Origin: Phaeosaccion multiseriatum
Lineage: Eukaryota > Ochrophyta, other classes
Direction: 5' to 3'
Assembly (NCBI GenBank): GCA_965112735.1
Contig: OZ218958.1
Span: 930,001 to 994,000 of the forward strand
Length of the DNA stretch: 64,000 bases
Part shown: positions 1 to 10,589 of the stretch, piece after piece
How the letters are laid out: every line of letters starts with the position of its first letter
Position numbering within the stretch: the stretch's first letter is position 1
Program-made: the position numbers and the translations under genes
The notes under the pieces: generated by a model
Database searches by the model: none
Told to the model about the DNA's origin: nothing
Seen by the model: only the letters and a program-made list of their open reading frames with translations

Positions 1-212
1 CTCTCTCCCTCGCTCCCTCCGTTTCTGACCCCCCCCCCTCTGTCTCTCCATCTACATCTCTCTCTGACGGTTTAAGCTTTCGTTGTGTCTCTCCCTCCCT
101 CTGTCTCACCCTCTGTACCCCTTTCTCTCCCTCCCTCCCTCCCTCCCTCCCTCCCTCCCTCCCTCTCTCCCTCCCTCCCTCCCTCCCTCCCTCCCTCTCT
201 TCCATGCCGCAG

Positions 213-1499
213 GCCTGTCAAGACCACCCCCCTGAGCCTTGTTCCCTTGGTGGTAATGGTGGAGGGCGTCCTCACTGGGGCAGAGTGTGCGGAGATTGTC
301 AGCATCGGTAAATCGAAGGTGGAAGCTTCCCACGTAATGGGGAAGGCAGGGTCAAAGTCGAGGTGAGCCGATGCTGCTCCCTGCTCCAGCAGGGGGGTAT
401 GCATATGGTGGGAAAGAAGGGGTGCGTGAGTGCGTGTGTGTGTGTACGTATGTATATATGTGTATATGTGTGTTTGGGTGCATGTGGCGGCCATGCTCTG
501 CTGTCATGCTCGTGGTGGTGTTTCTCTTCCCGCGCGTTGGGATGCAGTGCGTATTACCAGAGAGAGCAGCAGCTCTGGAGGACCACCTTGTGCTGACTTG
601 TCTTGCTAAGCGTCTCTCTCTCTCTCCCTCTTGTCTCTCTCTCTCTTTCTCTGTCTCTCCCCCTCTCCCTCCCTCTCCCTCTCTCTCTGCTCTGTCCTTC
701 ATCACATATTGGTGCGTAATCACAGAGTGAGTGAGTGAGAGTGCGTTCCTACCATATGGGGTGGGAGGAGACAAGTCCATTCTCCGCACCTTTCGAGACG
801 GAATGGAGAACATCTTGGCGTTTCGGCCAGAGTAAGTAATCCCCCTTTCGTCGCCATCATCACTCTCCACCTCCTTGTCCTGCCCCCCCCCGCCCCCCTT
901 GTGGTAGCTCCGACCACCCTCACACGGGATATCCACGCACACAACACACCAATGTTAGCCCCCCACTCACTGCCATCCATCCATTGCCATCTCCCTCCCT
1001 CCAGGAGCGTCTTCTCGGCGGGCTGCGAGGACGTGCAGCTTGTGCGCTACGAAGAAGGAGGCCGCTTCGACATACACCACGACTCCACAGCCTTCCACCC
1101 CCGCTACCTCACCGCCCTGGCCTATCTCAACGACGTGCCCGGAGAGGGAGGCGGGACGTGGTTTCCGCTTGCCAATGGAGGGGAAGCTGTCGATACCGGT
1201 GATGGTGGTCAGGAATGTGAGGAAGGGGGGAGGGAGGGGGCCAACGAGAAGGTGCAGCAGCAGCAGCAGCAGCAGCAGCAGCGGGAGTAGTAGCAAGACG
1301 AGGCGAAGGCGGCGTGATTGTGACGCCCAAGTTGGGATCGGTGGTGGTGTTTTTCAATCACAAGCCCACTGGGGGTGGGGGTGTGGATGGCAGTGGAGGG
1401 GCTGATGCCGTGTTGGACGCTTCGGCTGTGCACGCAGGTTTTCCCCTCGCCGCCGGACAGAGCAAATGGGTCATGAATCTGTGGTGGAAGCCCCCTTGA
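213..1499 (+). CDS. Prolyl 4-hydroxylase-type 2OG-Fe(II) oxygenase, copy A (5' partial, frame-broken)
   Basis: Encodes an Fe(II)/2-oxoglutarate dioxygenase of the prolyl 4-hydroxylase alpha family. Exons 213-362, 736-831 and 1005-1499 join in consistent phase; upstream exon(s) lie before the window. Visible family features are CEDVQLVRYEEGGRFDIHHD with the HxD iron ligands, RYLTALAYLNDV, GGGTWFPL, and the distal His with the oxoglutarate-binding Lys in SAVHAGFPLAAGQSKW. The exon at 736 gives SAFLPYG, matching the RTSSGMFL block of plant enzymes. Compared with copy B this copy lacks one G in the G-run near 1225, so the frame stops at 1290 after a Gln tract and the C-terminal block (from 1314) is out of frame. 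This is either a pseudogene or a homopolymer sequencing error. Family assignment is firm; intactness is not. Confidence 0.72.
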
Positions 1500-2188
1500 T
1501 GCTGGAGGATGATGCCGTTGATGATGCGGTGATGGTGATGGTGATGACGATGACGGGCGGACCACACACCACACACCAACACACGCCGAATACTGTAGAC
1601 CGCAACAAGGTTGTGGAGTCTTTTTTGTCCTCAACACAGAGTTCCGTGCGAGCAGCGACCTTCTCGATCATGTACCGAGATGTGTCAGAGGGATGGAGGG
1701 CCAGTGTCCGGTTTCAGTGTCCTGTTTGTCCAGTTCTCCGTCGGGTTCATCCTCTCTGATCGAGGCCACAGCGGCAGACTCTGAGCTGCAGTTGAAGGCG
1801 ACATGACACCTCCTTAGCTGCTGCTCCTACTGCTCCTACTGGGTCGGTTACCGCGCCTCTTGCTACTAGAGAAAACAGAGCCTTTGGGTAAATATTTATC
1901 CCTAGGAGAGAGAGAGAGATTGGGGGGGGGGCGGAGGTCTTGAAGTGCCATCCATGGTTTGCCTAAAAGTAACATCTCACCCTTGTGTCGAATCGAGGGT
2001 TCGTGGCGGGCTCTCTCGAGCGCCACTGTGGGAGGCACGGCACCAACCGTGTGAATCGTGGAGCAACAACACGCCCGCAGGCGGGAGGAGCTGACTTCCA
2101 TTTACGGCGGCGCTAGGGCTCTCAGCACCGCGCCCCCCACCCTGTGTTTTCCTCCTTCCCCCCAAAGCTTAGAGGACTGGGAAGAGCA
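1500..2188. other. Intergenic: copy A 3' flank and spacer
   Basis: No gene seen. Bases up to about 1805 are near-identical to the 3' flank of oxygenase copy B (ending about 6665), so the duplication includes the 3' UTR. Bases about 1939-1983 match 6887-6931 in inverted orientation, roughly 33 of 39 positions by eye. Confidence 0.6.
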
Positions 2189-4192
2189 ATGAAACGCCGC
2201 GCTCAGGAGTGCCGGCAGCAGGGAGAGGTGGGAGAGGCGGGGAGGATGATATCTCACAGTCCCCAGCAGCAGAGCGCCGCTGGTCCCTCTACTGCGTGCA
2301 GAGCCCAAGCTGGGGACAGCAGGAGCCAGACTGTAGCGGCCTGGGGTGTTCTCGATACCGTACTGCGGAGCAAGGAACTTTGGGGTGTCAGCCGGGCCCT
2401 CGACGAGGTGACATCACGCACTCTCGTGCTGAACTTCGCTGTACCCGCCCCTGTCCTACAGCATATGCTCGGTCTCCTCCGGTGGCAGCAGCGGGAAGAG
2501 GAGAAGCACACTCGTGCATCACCATCTCTAGCGGCAGAGGTGGGGGCCGTTGGCAGCGGAGAGGGAGTGGGAGGCCTTGGGGGAGGCAAACCGAGACGCA
2601 CGTTCAGTGTTGCAGCTGTGCGCCTGGGCCCCAGCAGGAGCTACTTTCATGGTCTGGATCTGACCTCTGCTGGCGATGCTGTGGTCACGAAGGCGTTGGC
2701 GCTATTGCCGGCATCGGTCAAGCGTGTGTGTTTCTCGGACCATTTCAACCAAGGTAACATCACATTACCAAGAACCGTGGAGGAGGTGCAGATGGGGCGG
2801 GACTTCAACCTCCCTTTGGATCTCCCCGCCTCGCTGAAGAAGATCACATTTGGCGAAAGGTTCAATCAGCACGTGGTCCTTCCTTGCGGTGTGGAGGAGG
2901 TGCACATGGGGTGTGGCTTCAACCTCCCTCTGGAGCTGCCCGCTTCGCTGAAGAAGGTCACATTTGGCGAACGCTTCAATCAGCACGTGGTCCTCCCTTG
3001 CGGTGTGGAGGATGTGGTGATGGGGTGGGACTTCAACCTCCCATTGAATCTCCCCCCTTCGCTGAAGAAGGTCACATTTGGCTGGATGTTCAATCAGCAC
3101 GTGGCCCTTCCTTGCGGTGTGGAGGAGGTGCGCATGGGTAGGCACTTCAACCTCCCTTTGGAGCTGCCTGTCTCGCTGAAGAAGATCAGCTTTAGCGCAA
3201 GATTCAATCAGCACGTGGTCTTTCCTTGCGGTGTGGAGGAGGTGGTGATGGGTTGGGCTTTTAACCTCCCTGTGGACCTACCTGCCTCGCTGAAGAAGAT
3301 CACATTTGGTCTTGACTGCAAGCAGCATGTGGTCCTTCCTTGCGGTGTGGAGGAGGTGGAGATGAGTAGGGAGTTTAACCTCCCTCTTGAGCTGCCCGCT
3401 TCGCTGAAGAAGATCACATTTGGCGCAAGGTTCAATCAGCACGTGGTCCTTCCTTGCGGTGTGGAGGAGGTGCACATGGGGTATTTCTTCAACCTCCCTC
3501 TGGCCCTGCCTGCCTCGCTGAAGAAGATCAAATTTAGCGAAAGGTTCAATCGGCACGTGGTCCTTCCTTGTGGTGTGGAGGAGGTGCAGATGGGGTGGGA
3601 CTTTAACCTCCCTCTGGCCCTGCCTGCTTCGCTGAAGAAGATCAGATTTGGCGGGAGATTCAATCAGCACGTGGTCCTTCCTTGCGGTGTGGAGGAGGTG
3701 GAGATGGGGCATTACTTTAACCTCCCTCTGGACCTACCTGCCTCGCTGAAGAAGATCACATTTGGCGAAAGGTTCAATCAGCACGTGGTCCTTCCTTGCG
3801 GTGTGGAGGAGGTAGAAATGGGGCATGACTTTAACCTCCCTCTGGAGCTGCCCGCTTCGCTCCGGAGTCTATGGTTGGAAACGAAATACACTTGCCATTT
3901 GGAGAATCTGCCCGCTGGCCTGAGGGATCTGACGGTTGGGCGGGGATGTTCTCTGCCTGCAGATATTCCCGAGGGACTTCTGGTAGACTACCACTACCAC
4001 GGCTCTTTTATTTATGATGATGAGGATGACGACGAGGACGACGACGACGATGCTGATGACGATGATTATGATGATGATAATGATGATGAGGATGAGGAGG
4101 AGGAAGAGGAAGAGGAGGAGGAGGAGGAGGAGGAGGAGGAGGAGGAGGAAGAGCAGGAGGAGGATGATGAAGATGGCGATGTCGATGTCTAG
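2189..4192 (+). CDS. FNIP-repeat (leucine-rich-like) protein with acidic tail
   Basis: Single-exon ORF of 667 residues from ATG 2189; the reading frame is open further 5' but without an earlier ATG. Residues about 187-560 are ten copies of a 38-residue repeat (114 bp), each made of two 19-residue halves with signatures FNQHVVLPCGVEEV and FNLPLELPASLKKITF. This matches the FNIP repeat family of Dictyostelium, giant viruses and stramenopiles, usually a protein-binding solenoid. The C-terminus after residue 610 is almost pure Asp/Glu from GAT/GAG microsatellite. Repeat units are very alike at DNA level, so the array has probably expanded recently and copy number may vary. No signal peptide or catalytic domain is visible. 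Its partner is unknown. Confidence 0.85.
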   Translation: MKRRAQECRQQGEVGEAGRMISHSPQQQSAAGPSTACRAQAGDSRSQTVAAWGVLDTVLRSKELWGVSRALDEVTSRTLVLNFAVPAPVLQHMLGLLRWQQREEEKHTRASPSLAAEVGAVGSGEGVGGLGGGKPRRTFSVAAVRLGPSRSYFHGLDLTSAGDAVVTKALALLPASVKRVCFSDHFNQGNITLPRTVEEVQMGRDFNLPLDLPASLKKITFGERFNQHVVLPCGVEEVHMGCGFNLPLELPASLKKVTFGERFNQHVVLPCGVEDVVMGWDFNLPLNLPPSLKKVTFGWMFNQHVALPCGVEEVRMGRHFNLPLELPVSLKKISFSARFNQHVVFPCGVEEVVMGWAFNLPVDLPASLKKITFGLDCKQHVVLPCGVEEVEMSREFNLPLELPASLKKITFGARFNQHVVLPCGVEEVHMGYFFNLPLALPASLKKIKFSERFNRHVVLPCGVEEVQMGWDFNLPLALPASLKKIRFGGRFNQHVVLPCGVEEVEMGHYFNLPLDLPASLKKITFGERFNQHVVLPCGVEEVEMGHDFNLPLELPASLRSLWLETKYTCHLENLPAGLRDLTVGRGCSLPADIPEGLLVDYHYHGSFIYDDEDDDEDDDDDADDDDYDDDNDDEDEEEEEEEEEEEEEEEEEEEEQEEDDEDGDVDV

Positions 4193-4687
4193 GAGACGTG
4201 CCCGGAGGAGGTGCAGCTCTATGAGAATGCAACGCACGAAACAAGGCCACTGTCAGGGGCAGGGTCAGGGGCAGAGTCAGGGGACGACGACTGATGGGAG
4301 TGAGGCGCGGACCGAGGCAGAGACCTGGGGGAGAGGGGGCGGGAGGTATCGGAGGGAGGCAGCACTGAGGAGGAGTCCTTCACCCTCACCCTCGTACCGC
4401 TTTGGCCGCTCGGAGGAGGAGCGGAGGAGGAGAAGGGTCTGGACGGACAGGGACAGAGAGCCCAAGGTGAGCAGAGCCCCCTCCCCGCCCTTCGACTTAC
4501 GTGCCAGCTTCCACGGTCTGCGACCGCAGCAGAGTACATGTACGCAAGGGATCAAGCATCTACTACAAATGTATCGTGTTGCAGGACTCTCCTGTAGCTT
4601 GCTTTGACCTCCCTACTCTCCAACACTGCTGCCCTCTCCACCTCCAGAAGCAGCAGCAGCAGCAGCAGCAGGGAAGACTTCTTGTGG
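4193..4687 (+). other. Spacer with possible 5' exon of oxygenase copy B
   Basis: Stretch 4203-4466 is open on the plus strand (Arg/Ser-rich, ending at a good GTGAGC donor) and may be a 5' UTR or exon for copy B, but its phase does not match the next exon. Otherwise nothing supported. Confidence 0.25.
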
Positions 4688-6352
4688 ATGACTTCAGTGC
4701 TATCTGATACGCTCGTGGGGGAGCAGTACGGTTTGGGAACCGTAGACGACGAGATCGGTCTCACCAGGTGAGGCAGTCGGCTTCTGGCCGTCCTCTCTCT
4801 CCCTCTCACCCGTACTTTGTTTCCATCTGTCTCCTCTCTCCCTCGCTCCCTCCGTTTCTGAACCCCCCCCCCTCTGTCTCTCCATCTACATCTCTCTCTC
4901 TCTCACGCCTTTAGCTTTCGTTTTGTCTCTCCCTCCCTCTGTCTCACCCTCTCTACCCCTTTGTCTCCCTCCCTCCCTCCCTCTCCCTCCCTCACTCCCT
5001 CCCTCCCTCCCTCCCTCCCTCTCTTCCATACCGCAGGCCTGTCAAGACCACCCCCCTGAGCCTTGTTCCCTTGGTGGTATTGGTGGAGGGCGTCCTCACT
5101 GGGGCAGAATGTGCGGAGATTGTCAGCATCGGTAAATCCAAGGTGGAAGCTTCCCACGTAATGGGGAAGGTAGGGTCAAAGTCGAGGTGAGCCGATGCTG
5201 CTCCCTGCTCCAGCAGGGGGGTATGCATATGGTGGGAAAGAGGGGGTGCGTGAGTGCGTGTGTATATGTGTGTGTACGTATATGTGTGTATATGTGTGTG
5301 TGTGTACGTATGTACGTATATGTGTGTATATGTGTGTTTGGGCGTATGTGGCCGCCATGCTCTGCTGTCATGCTCGTGGTGGTGCTTCTCTTCCCGCGCG
5401 TTGGCGTGCAGTGCGTATTACAGAGAGCAGCAGCTCTGAAAGACCACCTTGTGCTGACTTGTCTTTCTAAGCGTCTCTCTCTCCCCCTCTCCCTCTCTCT
5501 CTGCTCTGTCCTTCATCATATACTGGTGCGTAATCACAGAGTCAGTGAGTGAGAGTGCGTTCCTACCATATGGGGTGGGAGGAGGCAAGTCCATTCTCCG
5601 CACCTTTCGAGACGGAATGGAGAACATCTTGGCGTTTCGGCCAGAGTAAGTAAACCCCCTTTCGTTGCCATCCTCACTCTCAACCTTCTTGTCCTGCCCC
5701 CCCCCTCCCTGCCATCCTCACTCTCCACCTCCTTGTCCTGCCCCCCCCCCCCACCCCTTGTGGTAGCTCCGACCACCCTCACACGGGATATCCACACACA
5801 CAACACACCAATGTTAGCCCCCCACCCACTGCCATCCATCCATTGCCATCTCCCTCCCTCCAGGAACGTCTTCTCGGCGGGCTGCGAGGACGTGCAGCTT
5901 GTGCGCTACGAAGAAGGAGGCCGCTTCGACGTACACCACGACTCCACAGCCTTCCACCCCCGCTACCTCACCGCCCTGGCCTATCTCAACGACGTGCCGG
6001 AGAGGGAGGCGGGACGTGGTTTCCGCTTGCCAATGGAGGGGAAGCTGTCGATACCGGTGATGGTGGTCAGGAATGTGAGGAAGGGGGGGAGGGAGGGGGC
6101 CAACGAGAAGGTGCAGCAGCAGCAGCAGCAGCAGCGGGAGTAGTAGCAAGACGAGGCGAAGGCGGCGTGATTGTGACGCCCAAGCTGGGATCGGTGGTGG
6201 TGTTTTTCAATCACAAGCCCACTGGGGGTGGGGGTGTGGATGGCAGTGGAGGGGCTGATGCCGTGTTGGACGCTTCGGCTGTGCATGCAGGTTTTCCCCT
6301 CGCCGCCGGACAGAGCAAATGGGTCATGAATCTGTGGTGGAAGCCCCCTTGA
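4688..6352 (+). CDS. Prolyl 4-hydroxylase-type 2OG-Fe(II) oxygenase, copy B (frame-broken)
   Basis: Second copy of the oxygenase. Exons 4688-4767 (ATG in MTSVLSDTLVGEQYG), 5037-5186, 5550-5645 and 5864-6352 keep consistent phase; the ATG choice is tentative because the exon is open back to an acceptor at 4647. Relative to copy A it lacks one C near 5997. The frame therefore shifts between LAYLNDV and GGGTWFPL, while the rest, from GGGTWFPL through the distal His/Lys block to the stop, is one continuous frame. If that base were present the product would be about 271 residues, normal for this family. The enzyme class usually hydroxylates peptidyl proline, often in the ER/secretory route, but no clear signal peptide is seen. 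Either a recent pseudogene or a sequencing indel. Confidence 0.72.
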
Positions 6353-6966
6353 TGCTGGAGGATGATGCCGTTGATGATGCGGTGATGGTGATGGTGATGA
6401 CGATGACGGGCGGACCCACGCCACACACACAAACACACCGCCGAATACTATAGACAACAACAAGGTTGTGGAGTCTTTTTCGTCCTCAACACAGAGGTCC
6501 GTGCGAGCAGCGACCTTCTCGATCATGTACCGAGATGTGTCAGAGGGATGGAGGGCCAGTGTCCGGTTTCAGTGTCCTGTTTGTCCTGTTCTCGGTCGGG
6601 TTCATCCTCTCTGAGCGAGGCCACAGCGGCAGACTCTGAGCTGCAGTTGAAGGCGACACGACACCTATTTTGCGTCGTTGCTACATAGAGCAAAAAAAAT
6701 ATTCACTGACATACTCGATATATTGACTTCACAGCTGGCGGCTCGGGCCTGAACAACAGTAGCGCTCCAGCGGGCCCGACACGAACGATCGGTTCGCCAC
6801 AGGATCCTGGCTGGTATCAACTTTGTTCCAATGGGAAGAACTGATGAGTCAGAGGGACACGACCTCGAGGGCTAAGTTCCCCGGGGCGGTGAGACATTAC
6901 TTTTAGACAACCATAGATGGCACTTAAGGGTGTAATATATTTTGTGAACAAGAATACCAGCTCAAG
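6353..6966. other. Intergenic: copy B 3' flank
   Basis: Holds the duplicated 3' flank (to about 6665), a short AT-rich stretch near 6690-6730 and the inverted 40-bp segment at 6887-6931. It likely contains the promoter of the F-box gene. No coding signal. Confidence 0.5.
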
Positions 6967-9900
6967 ATGGGCAAGTCGCCGAGAAAGGCAATGGGGAGTA
7001 TCTCCCCAGCGTCTGCCAGTCCTCGGAGTCGGGCCAACAGCACGAGCAGCAGCAACTTTGCTGTTGCGGCTGTACGGAAGAAGCCCCTCTCTCCTGCCGG
7101 GGCGCACAAGAGCCCGTCTCCCACGTCGGTCACGGCTGCCGTGGCTTCCCTCTCCAGAAATGGCTTGGAGACCGACGCGAACGATTGCGGCGGCAGAGGG
7201 AGGCCTGCACCTGCAGCCCCTCCGACACCCGCACCAGCATCCCTGTCATCCATCCTGCTGGCTCCAGTGGAGGGCACACGACTGGGCATGGGGGACCACA
7301 GTAGCAGCAGCAGCACTCGCTCGGGACAGGCCATCAACCGCAGTACTAGCAACAGCAGCCTCAACAGGGGCGTCGAGGGGGGCGCCACCCAAAGTAGTAG
7401 AGGGGATAATCGCCCCCCTGCAAGCTTTGCAGAGCTGGCGACTAAGCGCCTGGGGTCGTTGTCTTTGCTGGTGCGACGCTGTGAGAAGGTGAGGGTTGGG
7501 GCCATCGCAGTCGCAAGTTTACAACATGTTCTTGCCTCCTTCGGTTGTGAGTGACGAGGGTTTCGCATGGGAGCGTGTAAAGTGACGGGGGGGGGGGGGG
7601 GTGGAGGAGGTAGTTGTATGTCATGAGTACTTCCGGCATGCATGCAGATAGATACACAAGCATCGCGATAGTGGAGGAGGGGGGGAGCTGGTCCTAAGAT
7701 CTCTCACATGCCAAGCTTCTCCTCTGCACCCCAACACATACACACACACACACACATACAGGAGGCAGAAGAGGTTTCCCTCATCCAATCCTTCTACAAC
7801 GCAAAGCCCCCACAGCCAGCGTCGTCGCCCCCTCCTCCTGTCCGCAAGCGACGGCACCGCTGCAACAGATCCAGCGGCGGTGCAGGCAGCAAGTCTCCAG
7901 TGCCCCAGCGCCTCCGAGGTGCCGCTGCTGCGCACACCTTGTCCCCTCCCAAGCCTCTGTCGTTGACCTTGCAGCAGCGCCCTGTTCTATTGGGCGGTAG
8001 AAGCACCAGCAGTGGCAGCGGTGGTGGTAGTGCGGCGGCGACGACCACAGGGTGAGTCAGCAATATCTCATATGGTCTCGTGTGTGGGGCATCGTACGCA
8101 TTATCTTCCCCTCTTTCTATATACTCTATATACTACGTATATATATATATACTACGTATATATCGTATATATAGTCTTACTCTCCTTTCTTTCTCTCGCT
8201 CCTTGGACCCCCCCCCCCCCCCCTCTCTCTCTCTCTCTTCCCAGCGGCGCCAAAAAGCAGCGAAAGTCTTCTCCTAAGCCGGTGGGGAAGGCCTTCCTCC
8301 CTCCTACAGTGTCAATGGGTGCATGGCCTTCGCTCTCGCTATCCTCCCCACGAGGGACCCCAGGAGCAGGAGAGCGCTTGACCCCAAAGGGAGGCAGCAG
8401 CAGCGTTGGCCGGGCGCTCACTTCCAGCAAGGGAAGGCCTTCCCCCCCGGAGTCGTTTCCAGTCTCTCCCGCCAGGAGCCTTGGTGGAAGTGGGTCGGGC
8501 AGACGACATGGGGGGAGAGGCGTCAAGTCAGCAGTAGCAGCAGCAGGAGGAGGAGGAGGAGGAGCAGGATGCGAGGGGTCGATGCTTTCATCTGTGGGGG
8601 GCGGGAGACTGGCGCCGAGTAGAATCGCCCTTCCCAGCGACTTTCTGGGCCGCGTGTTTCAGTTTCTGCCCCTGAAAGACCTCCGCCGCCTGGCCGCCAC
8701 CTCGGCCACGCAGAATCGGCTGCTGAAGCGAGCAATTCCTGCACTGGCGATGACGTTTTCGGTGTCCATTCCGCTCTTGCGAGCAACGAATAATCTCGCT
8801 TGCAGGCCCCCGCCTTTCGCGGGGCAGGGGTTGGGCTCCACTGGTGCGGCAAGTGGGTACGAGAAAGCCGCCCCGGGAGGACTGGGAGGGGGGGATGGCG
8901 ACAGTATTGAAGGCAGCAATAGCAGCCTTGGCCGTGGTGGTGATGGCGGTGGTGATGGTGGAGGTGGTGATGGTAGCAACAGGGTTGGTGGTCGTGGTGG
9001 TGGTGGTGGTGGTGGTGGTGGTGGTGGAACTAGCCCTGCTACGTCAAGACCGAGGAGACGGGGCTTGTCCGTGTCAGCACACGGCGTTACTCGGACCTCC
9101 TCCGCCACATCGAGTGGCCCAGCGGCAGCGGATTCTCTTGTTGGTACTCCCCTCACGGTCACGGCAGAGGCCGGTCGGGGGGGGAGTGTGGTTTCTTCTC
9201 GCAGTTGGCGCGGCGAGGGCTCTCCTTCCCCTCCTCCCCCTGCAACTGCGGCGGCGGCTGCACGCACCGTCCAATCTGCCGATCGCATGAAAGCAAGACT
9301 GTCCTTTGACGGCTCTCAGTCAGGGGCGCGATCCCTCGCTGCGGCGGCGGCGGCACTTTTCCCCAGTCAGAGGGGGCAGAGAGGTGTGAGTGGTGGAAGT
9401 GGTGGTGGCGGTGAGAATCAAAGTATCAGCAGTAGCCGTAGTAGTGGGGTGCCCATGGCGACGGCGTTTTGGTTGAGCACAGAACTGACGGACGCTTCTA
9501 AGCATGGAGGCATATCGATGCAAGAGTGGGCGGCTCGACTGGATGGCGGCGGTGTGGATGCCAGAGGAACCACAGAGGAGGATGGTGGTGGAGAAGAGGG
9601 AGAGGGCAGAGGAGGAGGAGGAGGAGGAGTCGCAGAAGGAGAGGAGGAGGAGGAGGATGTTGAAGCCCAAGCAACGGCCTCTTCTGCTCTTCTACCGAGC
9701 TCCACAAGCAGAGGGCGCAGTGCCTACGGAAGCGTCAATACCAGCAGTGAGGACGAGGCGGAGCAGCAGGAGGAGGAGCAAGCCGAGGGGTCGGGTGTGT
9801 TGGGCTTCTTGTACCGTTATAGACACCCAATCACGATCGTGGGTGGGGTAGCAGCAGCGGTGTGGGTCTTCGCTGCGGCGGCAGGGGCAGCAGTTGGTGA

Positions 9901-10165
9901 TACAGCTCCACTGCTCTTGCTTGCAGCTGGAGTGTGCGTTGTTGTGGCGCTGGTGGCGGACATGGTCCTTTGCTTTGTTGCGGCACGGCAGCACCGGCGC
10001 GAGGAGGACGATGAGGACAGGGAGGAGGAGGAGGAGGAGGAGGAGGAGGAGGAGGAGGAGGAGGAGGAGGAGGTGGAAGGGGAGGTCGAGGAAGACTATG
10101 ACGAGGATGAGGAGGATGAGGAGGAGGATGGGGAGGGGGGGGATGAGGAGACAGGGCTTTTTTAA
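6967..10165 (+). CDS. F-box protein with two C-terminal membrane helices
   Basis: Three exons: 6967-7488, 7762-8051 and 8245-10165; phases agree and the total is 2,733 nt, giving 910 residues. The N-terminal 390 residues are Ser/Pro/Gly-rich and look disordered. An F-box lies at about residues 399-435 (LPSDFLGRVFQFLPLKDLRR), which normally docks to Skp1 in SCF ubiquitin ligases. A long Gly/Ser low-complexity region follows. Two hydrophobic helices at about 793-850 (TIVGGVAAAVWVFAAAAGA; APLLLLAAGVCVVVALVAD) predict a hairpin or tail anchor, then an acidic Glu/Asp tail. No LRR, WD40 or Kelch substrate domain was recognised. A membrane-anchored F-box protein is inferred; the substrate is unknown. 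Confidence 0.82.
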
Positions 10166-10175
10166 GGGGAGGGTA

Positions 10176-10199
10176 TTTATTGACTTAATAGGAATCACC
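10176..10199 (+). repeat. Dispersed 24-bp motif, copy 1
   Basis: Contains ATTGACTTAATAGGAATC. The same segment is at 38475-38498 and, inverted and slightly changed, at 21682-21705. This copy lies 10 bp after the F-box stop codon, beside a retrotransposon fragment. Confidence 0.6.
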
Positions 10200-10214
10200 C
10201 AAGAAATTGAAAGG

Positions 10215-10475
10215 GGGCGGACGTGTGTGTGTGTGTGCGTGTGCATGTGTCTCTGTGTCTCGGGGCCCTCGAGGGGCCGTTTACTCCCCCTCTCGGTCAG
10301 GGAGGGGAGATGCAGGACCAGCACCGCGGTTGAGTCGACCCAGGAAGGCGCGCTCTCGCTCCGATAGGCCACATCTGGTGGCTGCAGCTGACGAGGCTGC
10401 GAAGGCTGGTCAGGACGTGGCCCTTGGTGGTGGATGAGCCAGTGCGGCCCGTGCGGGAGACCACGTACTCGTGTA
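10215..10475 (-). mobile_element. 3' fragment of non-LTR retrotransposon (decayed)
   Basis: Homologous at DNA level to the better preserved fragment at 41430-41975. On the minus strand it encodes RTGRTGSSTTKGHVLTSLRS and SCSHQMW, then loses frame. As in the other copy, a (CA)n run on the same strand follows its 3' end (10216-10250). It occupies most of the gap upstream of the heat-shock gene. Confidence 0.6.
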
Positions 10476-10536
10476 GGAGTTGGGGATATGACCCATCTGT
10501 GAGTGCCATGGAGTGCCATCTGTGACAAAATAGCTC

Positions 10537-10551
10537 GAAAAGATTCTCGAA
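10537..10551 (+). promoter_or_regulatory. Heat-shock-element-like sequence
   Basis: GAA-4nt-TTCTCGAA lies about 40-50 bp before the ATG of the small heat-shock gene. TTCnnGAA is a perfect HSE core; the first GAA is two bases out of register. Confidence 0.4.
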
Positions 10552-10589
10552 GAAAACAACCTCACGCAAAATAATAATAAACTTTCACA

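Noticed and set aside
85-366. Long ORFs in CCCT/GGGA runs encoding SLPPSLPPS or EGGREGGRE repeats
   Set aside because: They arise from (CCCT)n intron microsatellite; no splice or family support.
2765-3712. Antisense ORFs across the FNIP array
   Set aside because: They mirror the repeat period of the sense gene; no independent signal.
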